Notes under the pieces: model-generated
Database searches by the model: none
Told to the model about the DNA's origin: nothing
Seen by the model: the letters and a program-made list of their open reading frames with translations, nothing else
Translations under genes and position numbers: made by a program
Part shown: piece after piece, positions 26,730 to 35,885 of the stretch
Layout: each line of letters begins with the position of its first letter
Position numbering within the stretch: position 1 is the stretch's first letter
NCBI RefSeq assembly: GCF_000374325.1
Contig: NZ_KB894083.1
Span: forward strand, 1-64,000
Length of the DNA: 64,000 nt
DNA from: Allofustis seminis DSM 15817
GTDB taxonomy: Bacteria; Bacillota; Bacilli; Lactobacillales; Carnobacteriaceae_A
Reading direction: 5' to 3'

Positions 26730-28340
26730 TCATATAAAGAGAATGCCTCGGTTGTCATAAACCGAAGCACTCGTATCATTGCCACAACGAATCGCTCGAT
26801 CAAGAGCCATAATCGTTGCCACTGCACCATCAATCTTTTCTGATGATTTTTCCTTGTCCGGCTTGATGTTGCCTGCCGGGTCTGTTCGAACAAAAATGTT
26901 ATCCATCATCCAACGAAGTACAGGATGCCCACCATGAGCAACCTTTTCTTCTAGCGTTAGTTTCATCAGTTCCTTAGTCGGTGGACTCATATCCTTAAAT
27001 CCTTGACCAAAGGGGACAACAGTAAAACCCATGCCTTCTAGGTTTTGAACCATTTGTACGGCTCCCCAACGGTCAAAGGCAATCTCACGAATATTGTACT
27101 TTTCGCCAAGTTCTTCAATAAACTTCTCAATAAAACCGTAATGAACTACATTTCCTTCGGTTGTTTTAATGTGATCCTGCTTTTCCCAGACATCATAGGG
27201 AACATGGTCACGGTTGACCCTGGCACTTAGAGTTTCTTCTGGCAGCCAAAAGTAGGGAAGAATGATGTATTTATCATCCTCATCTAGGGGAGGAAACACC
27301 AATACAAAGGCAGTAATATCAATGGAGCTAGAAAGGTCTAGTCCGCCATAGCATACCCTTCCAAGTAAATCCTCTTCATTTACGGCAAAGGCACATTTAT
27401 CCCACCTGTCCATTGGCATCCAGCGAACCGCCTGTTTGACCCACTGATTAAGTCGTAACTGTCTAAAGGCATTCTCTTCTGCAGGGTTTTGCTTGGCTGA
27501 TTCACAAGCGGCTTTTACCTTATCAATCCCTACCGTTATGCCAAGGCTTGGATTCGCTTTTTTCCACACCTTCGGATCTGTCCAATCATCTGACTCATCT
27601 GCTCCATAAATAACCGGATAAAAAGTAGGGTCAATCTTTCTTTTCTCCATGAGGTCTTTGGCTTTCTGATGGGTTTCATAGCAGATTGATTTTGTATCAG
27701 ATCCTGCCGTGGTGATCAGAAAATAAAGAGGCTGCGTTCTGGCATCACCAGAACCTTTGGTCATGACATCAAAGAGTTTTCTGTTGGGCTGCGTATGCAA
27801 CTCATCAAAAACAACACCATGAATATTAAAACCATGCTTTGAATAAGCCTCTGCTGAAAGCACTTGATAAAAACTATTAGTCGGTTGGAAAATGATCCGC
27901 TTTGTTGCCGATAAGATTTTAACTCGTTTACTTAGAGCCGGGCTCATACGTACCATATCAGCAGCCACTTCAAATACGATGGACGCCTGTTGCCTGTCTG
28001 CAGCGCATCCATAAACCTCGGCTCTTTCTTCGCCATCACCACAGGTAAGCAGTAATGCGACAGCTGCCGCTAATTCAGATTTCCCCATTTTCTTAGGAAT
28101 CTCAATATAGGCTGTATTAAACTGCCGATAGCCATCTGGTTTCAGTGTTCCAAAGAGATCTCTGATAATTTGCTCTTGCCAATCAATCAGTTCAAATGGT
28201 TTTCCAGACCATTTCCCCTTGGTATGACTTAAACACTCAATAAAGTTGACCGCATAATCTGCAGCATCTTTATCGTAGATAGAGTCCTTTGCCATAAAAG
28301 GAGTTGGTTTATATTTCTTAAGTTTTCTGATTGCGGTCAC
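26730..28340 (-). CDS. Phage terminase large subunit
   Basis: 536 residues. The ATPase part has a variant Walker A in PKKMGKSELAAAVALLL and Walker B-like GVVFDELHTQPNR. The nuclease part has GGLDLSSSIDITAFVLV, AFDRWGAVQMVQNLE and DGAVATIMALDRA, the usual metal-binding acids. It cuts and pumps DNA into the prohead through the portal encoded next. GTG start directly after a GGGAG run, an unusually short spacing; I found no better start nearby. Confidence 0.95.
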   Translation of the reverse strand: MTAIRKLKKYKPTPFMAKDSIYDKDAADYAVNFIECLSHTKGKWSGKPFELIDWQEQIIRDLFGTLKPDGYRQFNTAYIEIPKKMGKSELAAAVALLLTCGDGEERAEVYGCAADRQQASIVFEVAADMVRMSPALSKRVKILSATKRIIFQPTNSFYQVLSAEAYSKHGFNIHGVVFDELHTQPNRKLFDVMTKGSGDARTQPLYFLITTAGSDTKSICYETHQKAKDLMEKRKIDPTFYPVIYGADESDDWTDPKVWKKANPSLGITVGIDKVKAACESAKQNPAEENAFRQLRLNQWVKQAVRWMPMDRWDKCAFAVNEEDLLGRVCYGGLDLSSSIDITAFVLVFPPLDEDDKYIILPYFWLPEETLSARVNRDHVPYDVWEKQDHIKTTEGNVVHYGFIEKFIEELGEKYNIREIAFDRWGAVQMVQNLEGMGFTVVPFGQGFKDMSPPTKELMKLTLEEKVAHGGHPVLRWMMDNIFVRTDPAGNIKPDKEKSSEKIDGAVATIMALDRAIRCGNDTSASVYDNRGILFI

Positions 28341-28443
28341 CTCCCTTCAAAATGAGCATAAAAATAGACCCGCATCAAGCAAGCCTTATTACTCTTTCTA
28401 TACGAGAAACAGAGCCAATGTTGGCACTGTCCTCTATTGCTAT

Positions 28444-28668
28444 TTAGTTGTGTTCTAATAATAAGATTGCAAGTGCAATTTCTGCATCCTCATCCACAGG
28501 CTCAATGTCCCAGCCTCGGTCATAATTTGCAATAATCTCTTCTTTGCGCTTAAGCATCAGCTTTGAGATGAGCCCCTTGTCAATGCCAAATTCCGAACTT
28601 TTCTCATAGCACTTTACCCAATAATGGATGATGCTGTCATGAACTTTAATGCTACCTTCTTTCCACAC
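28444..28668 (-). CDS. Small phage protein, unknown function
   Basis: 74 residues (GTG start; MWKEGSIKVHDSIIHYWVKCYEKSSEFGIDKGLISKL...DIEPVDEDAEIALAILLLEHN). GTG is preceded by AGGAGG. No known domain that I can name; the type is frequent just before terminase in this phage group. Predicted soluble and acidic. Confidence 0.65.
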   Translation of the reverse strand: MWKEGSIKVHDSIIHYWVKCYEKSSEFGIDKGLISKLMLKRKEEIIANYDRGWDIEPVDEDAEIALAILLLEHN

Positions 28669-28672
28669 GGTT

Positions 28673-28852
28673 TTATTCCTCCTTGCCTGTCAGAATGAAT
28701 CTGGAATAGGCCCCCACGTTATCTGCAAGGTAAACAAGTAGCTCGTTATACCCTTCCCTCAGAGCGATTTCCTGTACTTTTCGCACATCAAACATATTGG
28801 TTTCACCGGTATCTCGAATGGCAAGAATCTGTTCTTTTATCTTACTTGTCAT
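28673..28852 (-). CDS. Small DUF5049-like phage protein
   Basis: 59 residues from MTSKIKEQILAIRDTGETNMFDVRKVQEIA to TGKEE. The pattern I-AIRDTGETNMFD followed by A-R-GY-EL-YL resembles the DUF5049 family of phage proteins. Start chosen at ATG 28850-28852 behind GGAGG. Overlaps the DUF4314-like gene by 11 nt. Function unknown. Confidence 0.7.
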   Translation of the reverse strand: MTSKIKEQILAIRDTGETNMFDVRKVQEIALREGYNELLVYLADNVGAYSRFILTGKEE

Positions 28853-29072
28853 CTTCAATCCTCCTGCACAGGTCTTCTCCAAAAACGACTGATAAACTGG
28901 AGCCAGTTTCCCAAGACACCATGATTGATCCGATGTCATCAACACCTATGACTGTTCCTTTTGTTCCAATCGCAGGAGCTTGAATATCATCCATTCTTAG
29001 AAGTTCTACTCGGCATCCTACAGGGTACTTCTCACGAAGATTCTGTAACCGTTCTTTACTAATTATCCTCAT
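28842..29072 (-). CDS. DUF4314-like phage protein
   Basis: 76 residues. RLQNLREKYPVGCRVELLRMDD with APAIGTKGTVIGVDDIGSIMVSWETGSSL is the SH3-like pattern of DUF4314 proteins. It overlaps its upstream neighbour by 14 nt. Function unknown; part of the gene string between the methyltransferase and terminase. Confidence 0.75.
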   Translation of the reverse strand: MRIISKERLQNLREKYPVGCRVELLRMDDIQAPAIGTKGTVIGVDDIGSIMVSWETGSSLSVVFGEDLCRRIEDDK

Positions 29073-29748
29073 TTTTTGCTCCTCCTTTAAATGACGATGA
29101 ACCTGTCAGGTTTCTAAGCAGTATTTTTCGCTCATCTTTGTATTCTTTGCCAATAAAGCCAAGGCGGAGTAAAAAGCATCTGAAAGCGTATTTTTCATTT
29201 TCTACTTCTTTCTCTTTTACCGTGATGCGTTTCTGATTTATCGCCATCTGACTTAGAGCTGAAATGAAGTGGTTATATGCTTTTACCTCTTCTGGTGTTG
29301 GTAACTCTTCAAACCAAGGGAATGAAACTTCATCTTCAGAAATTTCAATCGGCAATTCTTCTACATCAAGTGCATGACGAATTAGTTCTCCTTTTGCCTC
29401 AACAAGTGCTTGTAAGTTTTCAAGTGCGCCTTCAGAAAAGTTGCTCCTTAGCATGGAAACTGTAAGGCCAAACTCCTCGCTGTCTGCCGTTTGTCTGCCC
29501 TCTGTAACGCTTATCTCTTCCTCAGCAATAAAACCCTCGCTGGCTAAATGTCCTGCCACACGTTCGATTTCTTCGCTGTTTACCTTGTCACTGAGTTCAA
29601 GGTTTCCATTCTTGTCGATGGTAAAGTCACCTACCTCATATCCCATACTAGGCATTCCTAGGTACTTTGCTTTAACTCCTGTGAGAGTACTAAGAGTCGT
29701 TACCAGCCTTTTTCTTTCTGCTCCTGTTACATTGTATTTAATGACCAT
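29059..29748 (-). CDS. Phage protein of unknown function (virulence-protein-like annotation family)
   Basis: 229 residues from MVIKYNVTGAERKRL. ATG 29746-29748 is preceded by AAAGGAGG with good spacing; an upstream in-frame extension lacks one. The C-terminal half (KRITVKEKEVENEKYAFRCFLLRLGFIGKEYKDERKILLRNLTG) is highly charged and is conserved in this type of Firmicute phage. No catalytic motif is apparent. Confidence 0.75.
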   Translation of the reverse strand: MVIKYNVTGAERKRLVTTLSTLTGVKAKYLGMPSMGYEVGDFTIDKNGNLELSDKVNSEEIERVAGHLASEGFIAEEEISVTEGRQTADSEEFGLTVSMLRSNFSEGALENLQALVEAKGELIRHALDVEELPIEISEDEVSFPWFEELPTPEEVKAYNHFISALSQMAINQKRITVKEKEVENEKYAFRCFLLRLGFIGKEYKDERKILLRNLTGSSSFKGGAKNEDN

Positions 29749-29850
29749 GTACAAAACCTCCTTTGTTTTGGTATGTACATATATCACTCTAAAACACTTA
29801 TATAGCAAGCTTTTTATCAATTATCTTGTGGGAAACTTTACTAGTATTCC

Positions 29851-31086
29851 TTATTCATTGGTTTCCACCAATTCATCATATTTATAACTTAGTCCATCCC
29901 TTTGAACACTGACTTCTTTGGAAGTTCCAACCTGCTCAATGTAGCGTTTAATAATGACATCACAAAACTTCTCATCTAGTTCCACGGTGTAGCAGATGCG
30001 TTCTGATTGCTCACAGGCAATTAGGGTACTACCACTTCCGCCAAATGGGTCAAGCACAATGGTGTTACTCATAGAGGAGTTCAAAATTGGATAGGCGAGA
30101 AGAGGAATAGGCTTCATCGTAGGATGGTCGCCATTTCTCTTTGGCTTATCAAATTCCCAGATGGTGGTTTCTTTCCTGCCTGTATACCACTGATGCTTGC
30201 CTTTCTTTTTCCAACCAAACAGCACTGGTTCGTGCTGCCACTGATAGGGAGAACGACCCAGTACAAGGGAGTCCTTTTTCCATATGCAGCATCCGGATAA
30301 ATAAAAACCGGCATCCGAGAAGGCTTTTCTAAAATTAAACCCTTCGGTGTCGGCATGGAATACATAGATGGAGGCATCGTCTGCCAGTGCTTCTTCGATA
30401 TTGATAAAGGCATCTAAGAGGAATTGATAAAAGGCATCATTTGCCATATGATCATTTTTAATCTTTCCTGCAGTGCCTTCATAATTCACATTGTAGGGAG
30501 GGTCTGTTACACACAAGTTTGCCTTCTTTTTATTCATCAGCACATCATAGGTTTCTTCCTTGGTGGAGTCACCACAGATAAGCCTGTGTCTGCCAAGCGT
30601 CCAGATGTCACCAAGCTTGCTGATGGCAGGCTTTTTTAGTTCTGTCTCCACATCAAAGTCATCATCGTGGATCCCCTCTTTCAGCGTGTCTTTAAATAAG
30701 TCATCCAGTTCTTTAGGGTCAAATCCAGTTAGGGAAACATCAAAATCTACACCTTGTAAATCTGAAATTAAAAGGGCCAATTTATCCTTGTCCCAATCAC
30801 CGCTGATTTTATTGAGTGCGATGTTGAGTGCTTTTTCTTTTTCTTCGTCCATTTCAATGATGACACACTCAACTTCTGTGATGCCCATATCCATGAGAAC
30901 CTTCAGTCTTTGATGCCCACCAACAACATGGCCGGTCACCTTATTCCAGATAACCGGCTCTACATAACCAAATTGTTCAATGGATCGTTTTAATTTATCG
31001 TATTCTGCATCTCCTGGTTTCAAATCTTTACGAGGATTGTATGTTGCAGGGATGAGGTCTTTTGTGTTCTTCTTTTCAATCAACAT
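29851..31086 (-). CDS. ParB-like domain fused to DNA methyltransferase
   Basis: 411 residues. Residues ~1-110 are a ParB/sulfiredoxin-type domain (YNPRKDL, then GHVVGGHQRLKVLMDMG). From ~165 there is a class beta amino-methyltransferase: catalytic DPPYNVNYEG near residue 195 and SAM-binding VLDPFGGSGSTLIACEQS near residue 355. It should methylate N6 of adenine or N4 of cytosine in phage DNA, perhaps against host restriction. It overlaps metK by 11 nt, so a SAM supplier is coupled to a SAM consumer. Specificity unknown. Confidence 0.9.
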   Translation of the reverse strand: MLIEKKNTKDLIPATYNPRKDLKPGDAEYDKLKRSIEQFGYVEPVIWNKVTGHVVGGHQRLKVLMDMGITEVECVIIEMDEEKEKALNIALNKISGDWDKDKLALLISDLQGVDFDVSLTGFDPKELDDLFKDTLKEGIHDDDFDVETELKKPAISKLGDIWTLGRHRLICGDSTKEETYDVLMNKKKANLCVTDPPYNVNYEGTAGKIKNDHMANDAFYQFLLDAFINIEEALADDASIYVFHADTEGFNFRKAFSDAGFYLSGCCIWKKDSLVLGRSPYQWQHEPVLFGWKKKGKHQWYTGRKETTIWEFDKPKRNGDHPTMKPIPLLAYPILNSSMSNTIVLDPFGGSGSTLIACEQSERICYTVELDEKFCDVIIKRYIEQVGTSKEVSVQRDGLSYKYDELVETNE

Positions 31087-32239
31087 ATTTGTTTACCGCC
31101 TCCCTTAGTTCTGTATAGCAATCTAGAAATTCCCACGTGCTTAAGCCATATCTGAAATGGCCGTAAGTAGCTGTATCTGCATAAATGACATCCGTCAGCT
31201 TTAGCTTTTCAATAATGGCTGCAGGCCTTAGATTGAATACATCTAACACAGCACGGCAAAGGATACTTTCCTCAACCGTCCCTGTTCCAAAGGTATCAAT
31301 CTCAAGGGCAACAGGATCTGCTTTTCCAATGGCATAGGAAATTGCTACCTGGCATCGTTTAGCAAAGCCACACCGAACGATGTTCTTTGCAATGGCTCTT
31401 GCCATATAGGCACCACTGCGGTCAACTTTGGTCGGGTCTTTGCCTGAAAATGCACCGCCACCATGAGCGGCGAGTCCGCCATAGGTATCAACCATGATTT
31501 TTCTTCCCGTAAGACCGGTATCAGCTGCTGGTCCTCCTTCAACAAATCGTCCACTAGGATTAATGAGGATCTCAGTCTCATCGTCAAATGGATACTTCTC
31601 AAAGACGGGCCACAGCACCTGAGCGATGACTTCATTTCGCAAGACATCTAAATCTTTATCTGCACTGTGTTGAACGGAAACTACAATGGTCTTAATTCGT
31701 TTTGGTTTGTCACCTTCATATTCAACGGTAACTTGAGCCTTACCATCAGGGCCAATGTCTTTGATCACACCATTCTTCATCACCTTATCTAGCTTTTCGC
31801 AAATGGCATGAGATAAGACTAAGGGGAGAGGTAACTTCTCACTGGTTTCGTTAGTGGCATAGCCATAGACTGTACCTTGGTCACCCGCTCCTAACATGGA
31901 ATACCATGACGTATCACCCTCACGAGATTCCAAAGCTTGATCTACACCACCTGCGATATCTTTACTTTGCTGATGGACATAGACAAAGACTAAAAACTTT
32001 CTAGGATTGTAGCCCACATCCGTCAGAACACGGCGAACAACACCTCTGATATCAATTCTCTTTGAGCAGGTAATCTCACCGGCAACAATGATGTGTCCTT
32101 TGGTAGCCATCACCTCGCAAGCAACACGAGAGGATTTATCTTTTCTTAAACACGCATCTAAAATGCTATCTGAAATAAGGTCACATAATTTATCAGGATG
32201 ACCTTTACATACGCTTTCACACGTTCTATATTTTTCCAT
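31076..32239 (-). CDS. metK: Phage-encoded S-adenosylmethionine synthetase
   Basis: 387 residues, close to cellular MetK length. The motifs are complete: ESVCKGHPDKLCD at the N-terminus (methionine/ATP site), GAGDQGTVYGYA, and the glycine-rich loop GGGAFSGKDPTKVDRSGAYMAR. It makes SAM from ATP and methionine. It lies between terminase small subunit and the ParB-methyltransferase with overlapping ends, which suggests it boosts SAM for methylation. It is more divergent than a recent host copy would be (for example ISYAIGKADPVALEIDTFGTG), so it is a phage lineage gene. Confidence 0.94.
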   Translation of the reverse strand: MEKYRTCESVCKGHPDKLCDLISDSILDACLRKDKSSRVACEVMATKGHIIVAGEITCSKRIDIRGVVRRVLTDVGYNPRKFLVFVYVHQQSKDIAGGVDQALESREGDTSWYSMLGAGDQGTVYGYATNETSEKLPLPLVLSHAICEKLDKVMKNGVIKDIGPDGKAQVTVEYEGDKPKRIKTIVVSVQHSADKDLDVLRNEVIAQVLWPVFEKYPFDDETEILINPSGRFVEGGPAADTGLTGRKIMVDTYGGLAAHGGGAFSGKDPTKVDRSGAYMARAIAKNIVRCGFAKRCQVAISYAIGKADPVALEIDTFGTGTVEESILCRAVLDVFNLRPAAIIEKLKLTDVIYADTATYGHFRYGLSTWEFLDCYTELREAVNKYVD

Positions 32240-32240
32240 T

Positions 32241-32780
32241 TTATTTTCCTTTCCGAGCAGATAATAACCGCTCCATCAAATCATCCTGTGGACTTCTGCC
32301 ACCAAACTCCACAGAGCAGTTTTCTTTTACAATTTGGTAAATCTGATACCAACACTGGTTGACCTGTTTCATGTATTCACGACTCATCGCAACGTAAGGT
32401 GATGCGATGGCAGCGGAAGTGGTTGGATGCTTGGCAAGAAAGCCATACTCTGAAATGCACTCTTCGCACTGAATCCAACGAGAAACACTCATGGCATACT
32501 GCTCGATTAACTGGTTGTTTACTAACATTTCGCAGCTACGATCTTTCAGCCACTTGTAAGTTTCGATATAAATATCTTCTGCACAGAGGTCTTTGCCATT
32601 TTTCTGAGTAGCCTTTAAATAATCTTTTACAGCTGGCACATCTGCACCTTCTATATCCGTTGGCTCTGGCAGGATCATGGCACCATTTAATCTGCCATCA
32701 GCGATTTTGTCGGTTAGAGCCTTTGATTTTCTTCCAGCACCAACACGCTGACCGCCTCTTGCTGTACCGTCTTTCGCCAT
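32241..32780 (-). CDS. Phage terminase small subunit (P27 family)
   Basis: 179 residues. The N-terminus MAKDGTARGGQRVGAGRKSKAL and the helical core with WIQCEECISEYGFLAKHP and ASPYVAMSREYMKQVNQCW match P27-type small terminases. It recognises phage DNA for packaging. Separated from the large subunit by about 4 kb of methylation and small genes, an order seen in this phage family. Confidence 0.9.
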   Translation of the reverse strand: MAKDGTARGGQRVGAGRKSKALTDKIADGRLNGAMILPEPTDIEGADVPAVKDYLKATQKNGKDLCAEDIYIETYKWLKDRSCEMLVNNQLIEQYAMSVSRWIQCEECISEYGFLAKHPTTSAAIASPYVAMSREYMKQVNQCWYQIYQIVKENCSVEFGGRSPQDDLMERLLSARKGK

Positions 32781-32898
32781 GTTTTCACCCCACTTTCCTA
32801 AAAGTCTTTAATACCCCCTTTGATTTCTGATTTTTACACGCGAAGCCCCAGGCCGTTGTCCGCCATAAAAGGTCTAGAGATTTGACCTCCCCCTTGGC

Positions 32899-33258
32899 TC
32901 AGTTGCGAATTTGTCGATCACCGAGTTCTAAATGAATCTTGTTGTGACAGGATTTACATAAGGACATCAGATTACTTCTATCGTGTGTACCACCTTGAGA
33001 AACAGGGAGGATGTGATGCACTTCATCAGTGGGAGTCAGTCGTCCGTCCTCTTTACACATCTCACACAGGGGATGTTCTCGTGCATAGCGGTCACGGATT
33101 CTTTTCCAGGCTCTGCCGTATTTCTTATTAACATCCTTTGACCGTTGATATTTGTCATAGCGCCTACGCTCTTCTACTCGATGGTCTTCACAGTACTGGC
33201 CATCGGTTAAGTTGGGACAGCCTGGTGTACTGCATGGTCGTTTTGGTTTTCTTGGCAT
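32899..33258 (-). CDS. HNH endonuclease
   Basis: 119 residues. Zinc-ligand cysteines (CSTPGCPNLTDGQYCEDH, then CEMCKEDG) and the HNH core DEVHHILPVSQGGTHDRSNLMSLCKSCHNKIH are clear. In siphoviruses an HNH protein next to terminase helps packaging cleavage. Start chosen at ATG 33256-33258, 5 nt behind GAGGTG; an adjacent upstream ATG is possible. It directly precedes the terminase small subunit. Confidence 0.92.
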   Translation of the reverse strand: MPRKPKRPCSTPGCPNLTDGQYCEDHRVEERRRYDKYQRSKDVNKKYGRAWKRIRDRYAREHPLCEMCKEDGRLTPTDEVHHILPVSQGGTHDRSNLMSLCKSCHNKIHLELGDRQIRN

Positions 33259-33376
33259 CATATCACCTCGCTTTCTGGGCATAGAAAAAGCCCTGCAGGG
33301 CGCATCCCACAAGGCTTGGTAAGTATTCTATCTTGCTGATTATAATGTAACATGAAGATGAGGTGCTTATCTCTGC

Positions 33377-33829
33377 TCAAAAGTGCTCATTGCTGTTCAA
33401 CATTTGAATAACAATTGGATTCTCAGGTACGACAACATGATTTAAGGCATTGCCATGCCATCTGCGAATGGTACTCTTATCAGCATTCAGCTCATCACCG
33501 ATTTGCTCCCAGGTAAAGTTATGAACGTAGCGGTAACGTAACACCATGCGTTCATCGATATCCGTTACTTTATTAATCACATCTCGAATCTCTGCTTTAA
33601 GTGCTACAAGATGATCCACCTCATCATTAATCTTGATTTGAAGTTCTTCAATTCGCTCCAGGTATCTGACAAACAAAGCATCGGTATGCCGTTGTGTCTG
33701 TATTCTCTCACCCCAACTGGGGGAGGAAACACTGGTCGATAACTCTCTTAGCCTTTCCATTTCCTCAATGTTGGATTGAATTCTTTTATCTAGCCTGTAG
33801 GCTTGATGTAAATATTCTTTTGCTTTCAT
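33377..33829 (-). CDS. Sigma-region-4-like late gene regulator (DUF1492/ArpU type)
   Basis: 150 residues. Long helical N-terminus, then DIDERMVLRYRYVHNFTWEQIGDELNADKSTIRRWHGNAL, a sigma-70 region 4-like helix-turn-helix. Such proteins activate late operons in Firmicute phages. It is the last gene of the early region before HNH and terminase, the expected place. Its start overlaps the stop of the preceding small gene by 4 nt. Confidence 0.85.
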   Translation of the reverse strand: MKAKEYLHQAYRLDKRIQSNIEEMERLRELSTSVSSPSWGERIQTQRHTDALFVRYLERIEELQIKINDEVDHLVALKAEIRDVINKVTDIDERMVLRYRYVHNFTWEQIGDELNADKSTIRRWHGNALNHVVVPENPIVIQMLNSNEHF

Positions 33830-34050
33830 TTCTCGCTCACCTCCGCTTGTAGCTTTTTGATTAGGATTTCTCCATCAACAGAGGTAAGTTCTCTATACCA
33901 ATCAGAGCGGAAGAACCTCTCCACCTCGTTTTTCAAATCTTGTGCAGGTCCATACTTTGGACGCTTTTTTAGTTTCTTTAAGGCTGTCCGATAATCCTTA
34001 ACAGCCATTAAAATGATGGCATTGGCTAAGTTTTGATAAGGTTCTGTCAT
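33826..34050 (-). CDS. Small phage protein, unknown function
   Basis: 74 residues (MTEPYQNLANAIILMAVKDYRTALKKLKKRP...LIKKLQAEVSEK). Entirely helical, basic in the middle, overlapping both neighbours by 4 nt, so translationally coupled. The pattern YQNLANAII-AV-DYR is common before the DUF1492-like gene in this phage group. No assigned function. Confidence 0.75.
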   Translation of the reverse strand: MTEPYQNLANAIILMAVKDYRTALKKLKKRPKYGPAQDLKNEVERFFRSDWYRELTSVDGEILIKKLQAEVSEK

Positions 34051-35399
34051 CGCATCACCTCTAAATTTGCCTTTACCGCATCAATCAAGGCATCTTGAGT
34101 TTTCTCTTTTTTTGTGAGTGCAAGCAGTACGTCTTCATCGATGGTGTTTTTGGTGATGATGTGGTGAACAATAACTGTATCCTTTTGACCCTGCCTATAA
34201 AGTCTTGCATTAGTTTGTTGATACAGCTCTAGTGACCAGGTCAGACCAAACCAGATAAGCGTTGAACCGCCGCTTTGAAGATTAAGACCATGACCGGCAC
34301 TGGCTGGATGAATAACAGCAATGGGTATCTTTCCATCATTCCAAGCCTCAATATCCTTTGATGACTGAATCTGTCTGACTGGAAATCGCTCTTTAATCCG
34401 TTCTAAATCATGCTTATACCAATAAGCAACAAGGACTGGTTTCCCATTTGCTCCTTCGATTAAATCTTCCAAGGCATCTAGCTTTTTGTCATGAATCACA
34501 TGAGCTTTATTTTCGCTATCGTATACTGCACCATTTGCCATCTGTAGCAGTTTTCCAGAAAGGACTGCCGCATTAACCGCATCAATATCTTCATCACCTA
34601 AGTTAGCCACCATGTCTTCCTTGAAATCTGAGTAAACCTTCCATTCCTTATCACTTAAAGTGACAAATACTTCATTGCTGACATATTCAGGCATCTTGAG
34701 ATAATCAGTAGATTTCATAGAAATGGTGATGTCTGATATTTGTTTGTAGATTTCCTCTTCCGCACCGGGTAGTGGTTTATAAGAAAATATAATCTGAGCA
34801 TTTCGCTTATCTGGCTTAAAATAGGTATTTCGATAATGACTAATGTAGCGTCCAAGCCTTTGACCCAAATCAAGAATTCGAAATTCTGCCCATAAATCCA
34901 TCAATCCATTACTGGAGGGAGTTCCGGTAAGGCCGACTATTCTTTTTACAGAGGGTCTTACTTTAAGTAGACTCTTAAACCGCTTTGCACCATAGGACTT
35001 AAAGGATGACAATTCATCAATGACCACCATATCAAAATGAAAAGGAATACCACTTTTATGAACCAGCCAATCCACGTTCTCACGGTTGATGATGTATAGC
35101 GTTGATTGTTTCTTGAGGGCATCGATTCTTTCTTTTTCTGTTCCCACTACCACCGAATAAGAGAGTCCTTTTAGATGATCCCACTTATTAATTTCAGCAG
35201 GCCATGTATCTCTTGCTACTCGAAGCGGAGCAATGACTAGCACTTTACATACGAGAAAACTGTCTAAACACAAATCAAATATGGCAGATAAGGTAATCAC
35301 ACTTTTACCTAAACCCATTTCAAGAAATACAGCCGATATGGGATGGGATAAAATGAATTCAGTGGCATAACTTTGATATTCATGTGGCTTGTATTTCAC
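34047..35399 (-). CDS. SNF2-family DNA helicase/translocase
   Basis: About 450 residues. Superfamily 2 motifs: Walker A LEMGLGKSVITLSA, DEAH-like VVIDELSSFK, LTGTPSSNGLMDLW, and motif VI QQTNARLYRQGQKDTVIVH. It is a compact two-lobe ATPase with no accessory domains. Start chosen at GTG 35397-35399, 7 nt after GGAGGG; a TTG five codons earlier would overlap that site. It overlaps the VRR-NUC gene, and the pair is a common replication module in this phage family. Confidence 0.92.
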   Translation of the reverse strand: MKYKPHEYQSYATEFILSHPISAVFLEMGLGKSVITLSAIFDLCLDSFLVCKVLVIAPLRVARDTWPAEINKWDHLKGLSYSVVVGTEKERIDALKKQSTLYIINRENVDWLVHKSGIPFHFDMVVIDELSSFKSYGAKRFKSLLKVRPSVKRIVGLTGTPSSNGLMDLWAEFRILDLGQRLGRYISHYRNTYFKPDKRNAQIIFSYKPLPGAEEEIYKQISDITISMKSTDYLKMPEYVSNEVFVTLSDKEWKVYSDFKEDMVANLGDEDIDAVNAAVLSGKLLQMANGAVYDSENKAHVIHDKKLDALEDLIEGANGKPVLVAYWYKHDLERIKERFPVRQIQSSKDIEAWNDGKIPIAVIHPASAGHGLNLQSGGSTLIWFGLTWSLELYQQTNARLYRQGQKDTVIVHHIITKNTIDEDVLLALTKKEKTQDALIDAVKANLEVMR

Positions 35400-35661
35400 T
35401 AAGTATCCCTCCAATCTGTTCTACATCATCAAGGCAATAGACTAGAAAACCTAATGCCTCTAATTGCTTCTTTCTTTTTTTCTGTAAAGGTCGCATCTTT
35501 TTTCCTGTCGCCTTACATTCGACAAAGGCGATTCTTCCCATGGGAAGTAACACAATACGGTCGGGCATTCCATCTATCCCAGGACTCACAAATTTAGGTG
35601 CCATACCTCCCATGCTTTTTACTGTCGCTACCAGTTTTTGTTCTATATATTTTTCTTGCAT
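35380..35661 (-). CDS. VRR-NUC domain nuclease
   Basis: 93 residues. A stand-alone VRR-NUC fold with SPGIDGMPDRIVLLPMGRIAFVECKATGKKMRPLQ, containing the PD-(D/E)XK residues (D in GMPDR, E and K in FVECK). Probable Holliday-junction or replication-fork nuclease acting with the SNF2 protein encoded next. ATG at 35659-35661 with GGAGG 6 nt upstream. Confidence 0.92.
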   Translation of the reverse strand: MQEKYIEQKLVATVKSMGGMAPKFVSPGIDGMPDRIVLLPMGRIAFVECKATGKKMRPLQKKRKKQLEALGFLVYCLDDVEQIGGILSEIQAT

Positions 35662-35885
35662 AAATGACCTCCATAAATTGATTAGGAACAACAAGCACAA
35701 CTTTTAACGTTTTTTCCTATACGCGCGCATACACACGCTCACGATGCTTTACTACTACTATTTATTAATTTATTACTAAGTAGTAAAACTCTTGTTCCAC
35801 TCATTCCAGTAAAGCCAAAATGTCGGTAATGACTGGGTTTTTAAGAGAACAAGCATAAGGAACAACCATAGAACAAGGAACGACC
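35662..35885. other. Non-coding gap with an AT-rich dyad
   Basis: 224 nt between VapE and VRR-NUC genes in an otherwise packed region. It contains CGCGCGC at about 35723 and the perfect inverted repeat TTTACTACT (35750-35758) / AGTAGTAAA (35781-35789) around a TTTATTAATTTATT core. It could be a terminator, an operator or part of a replication origin. I see no ORF. Confidence 0.4.
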
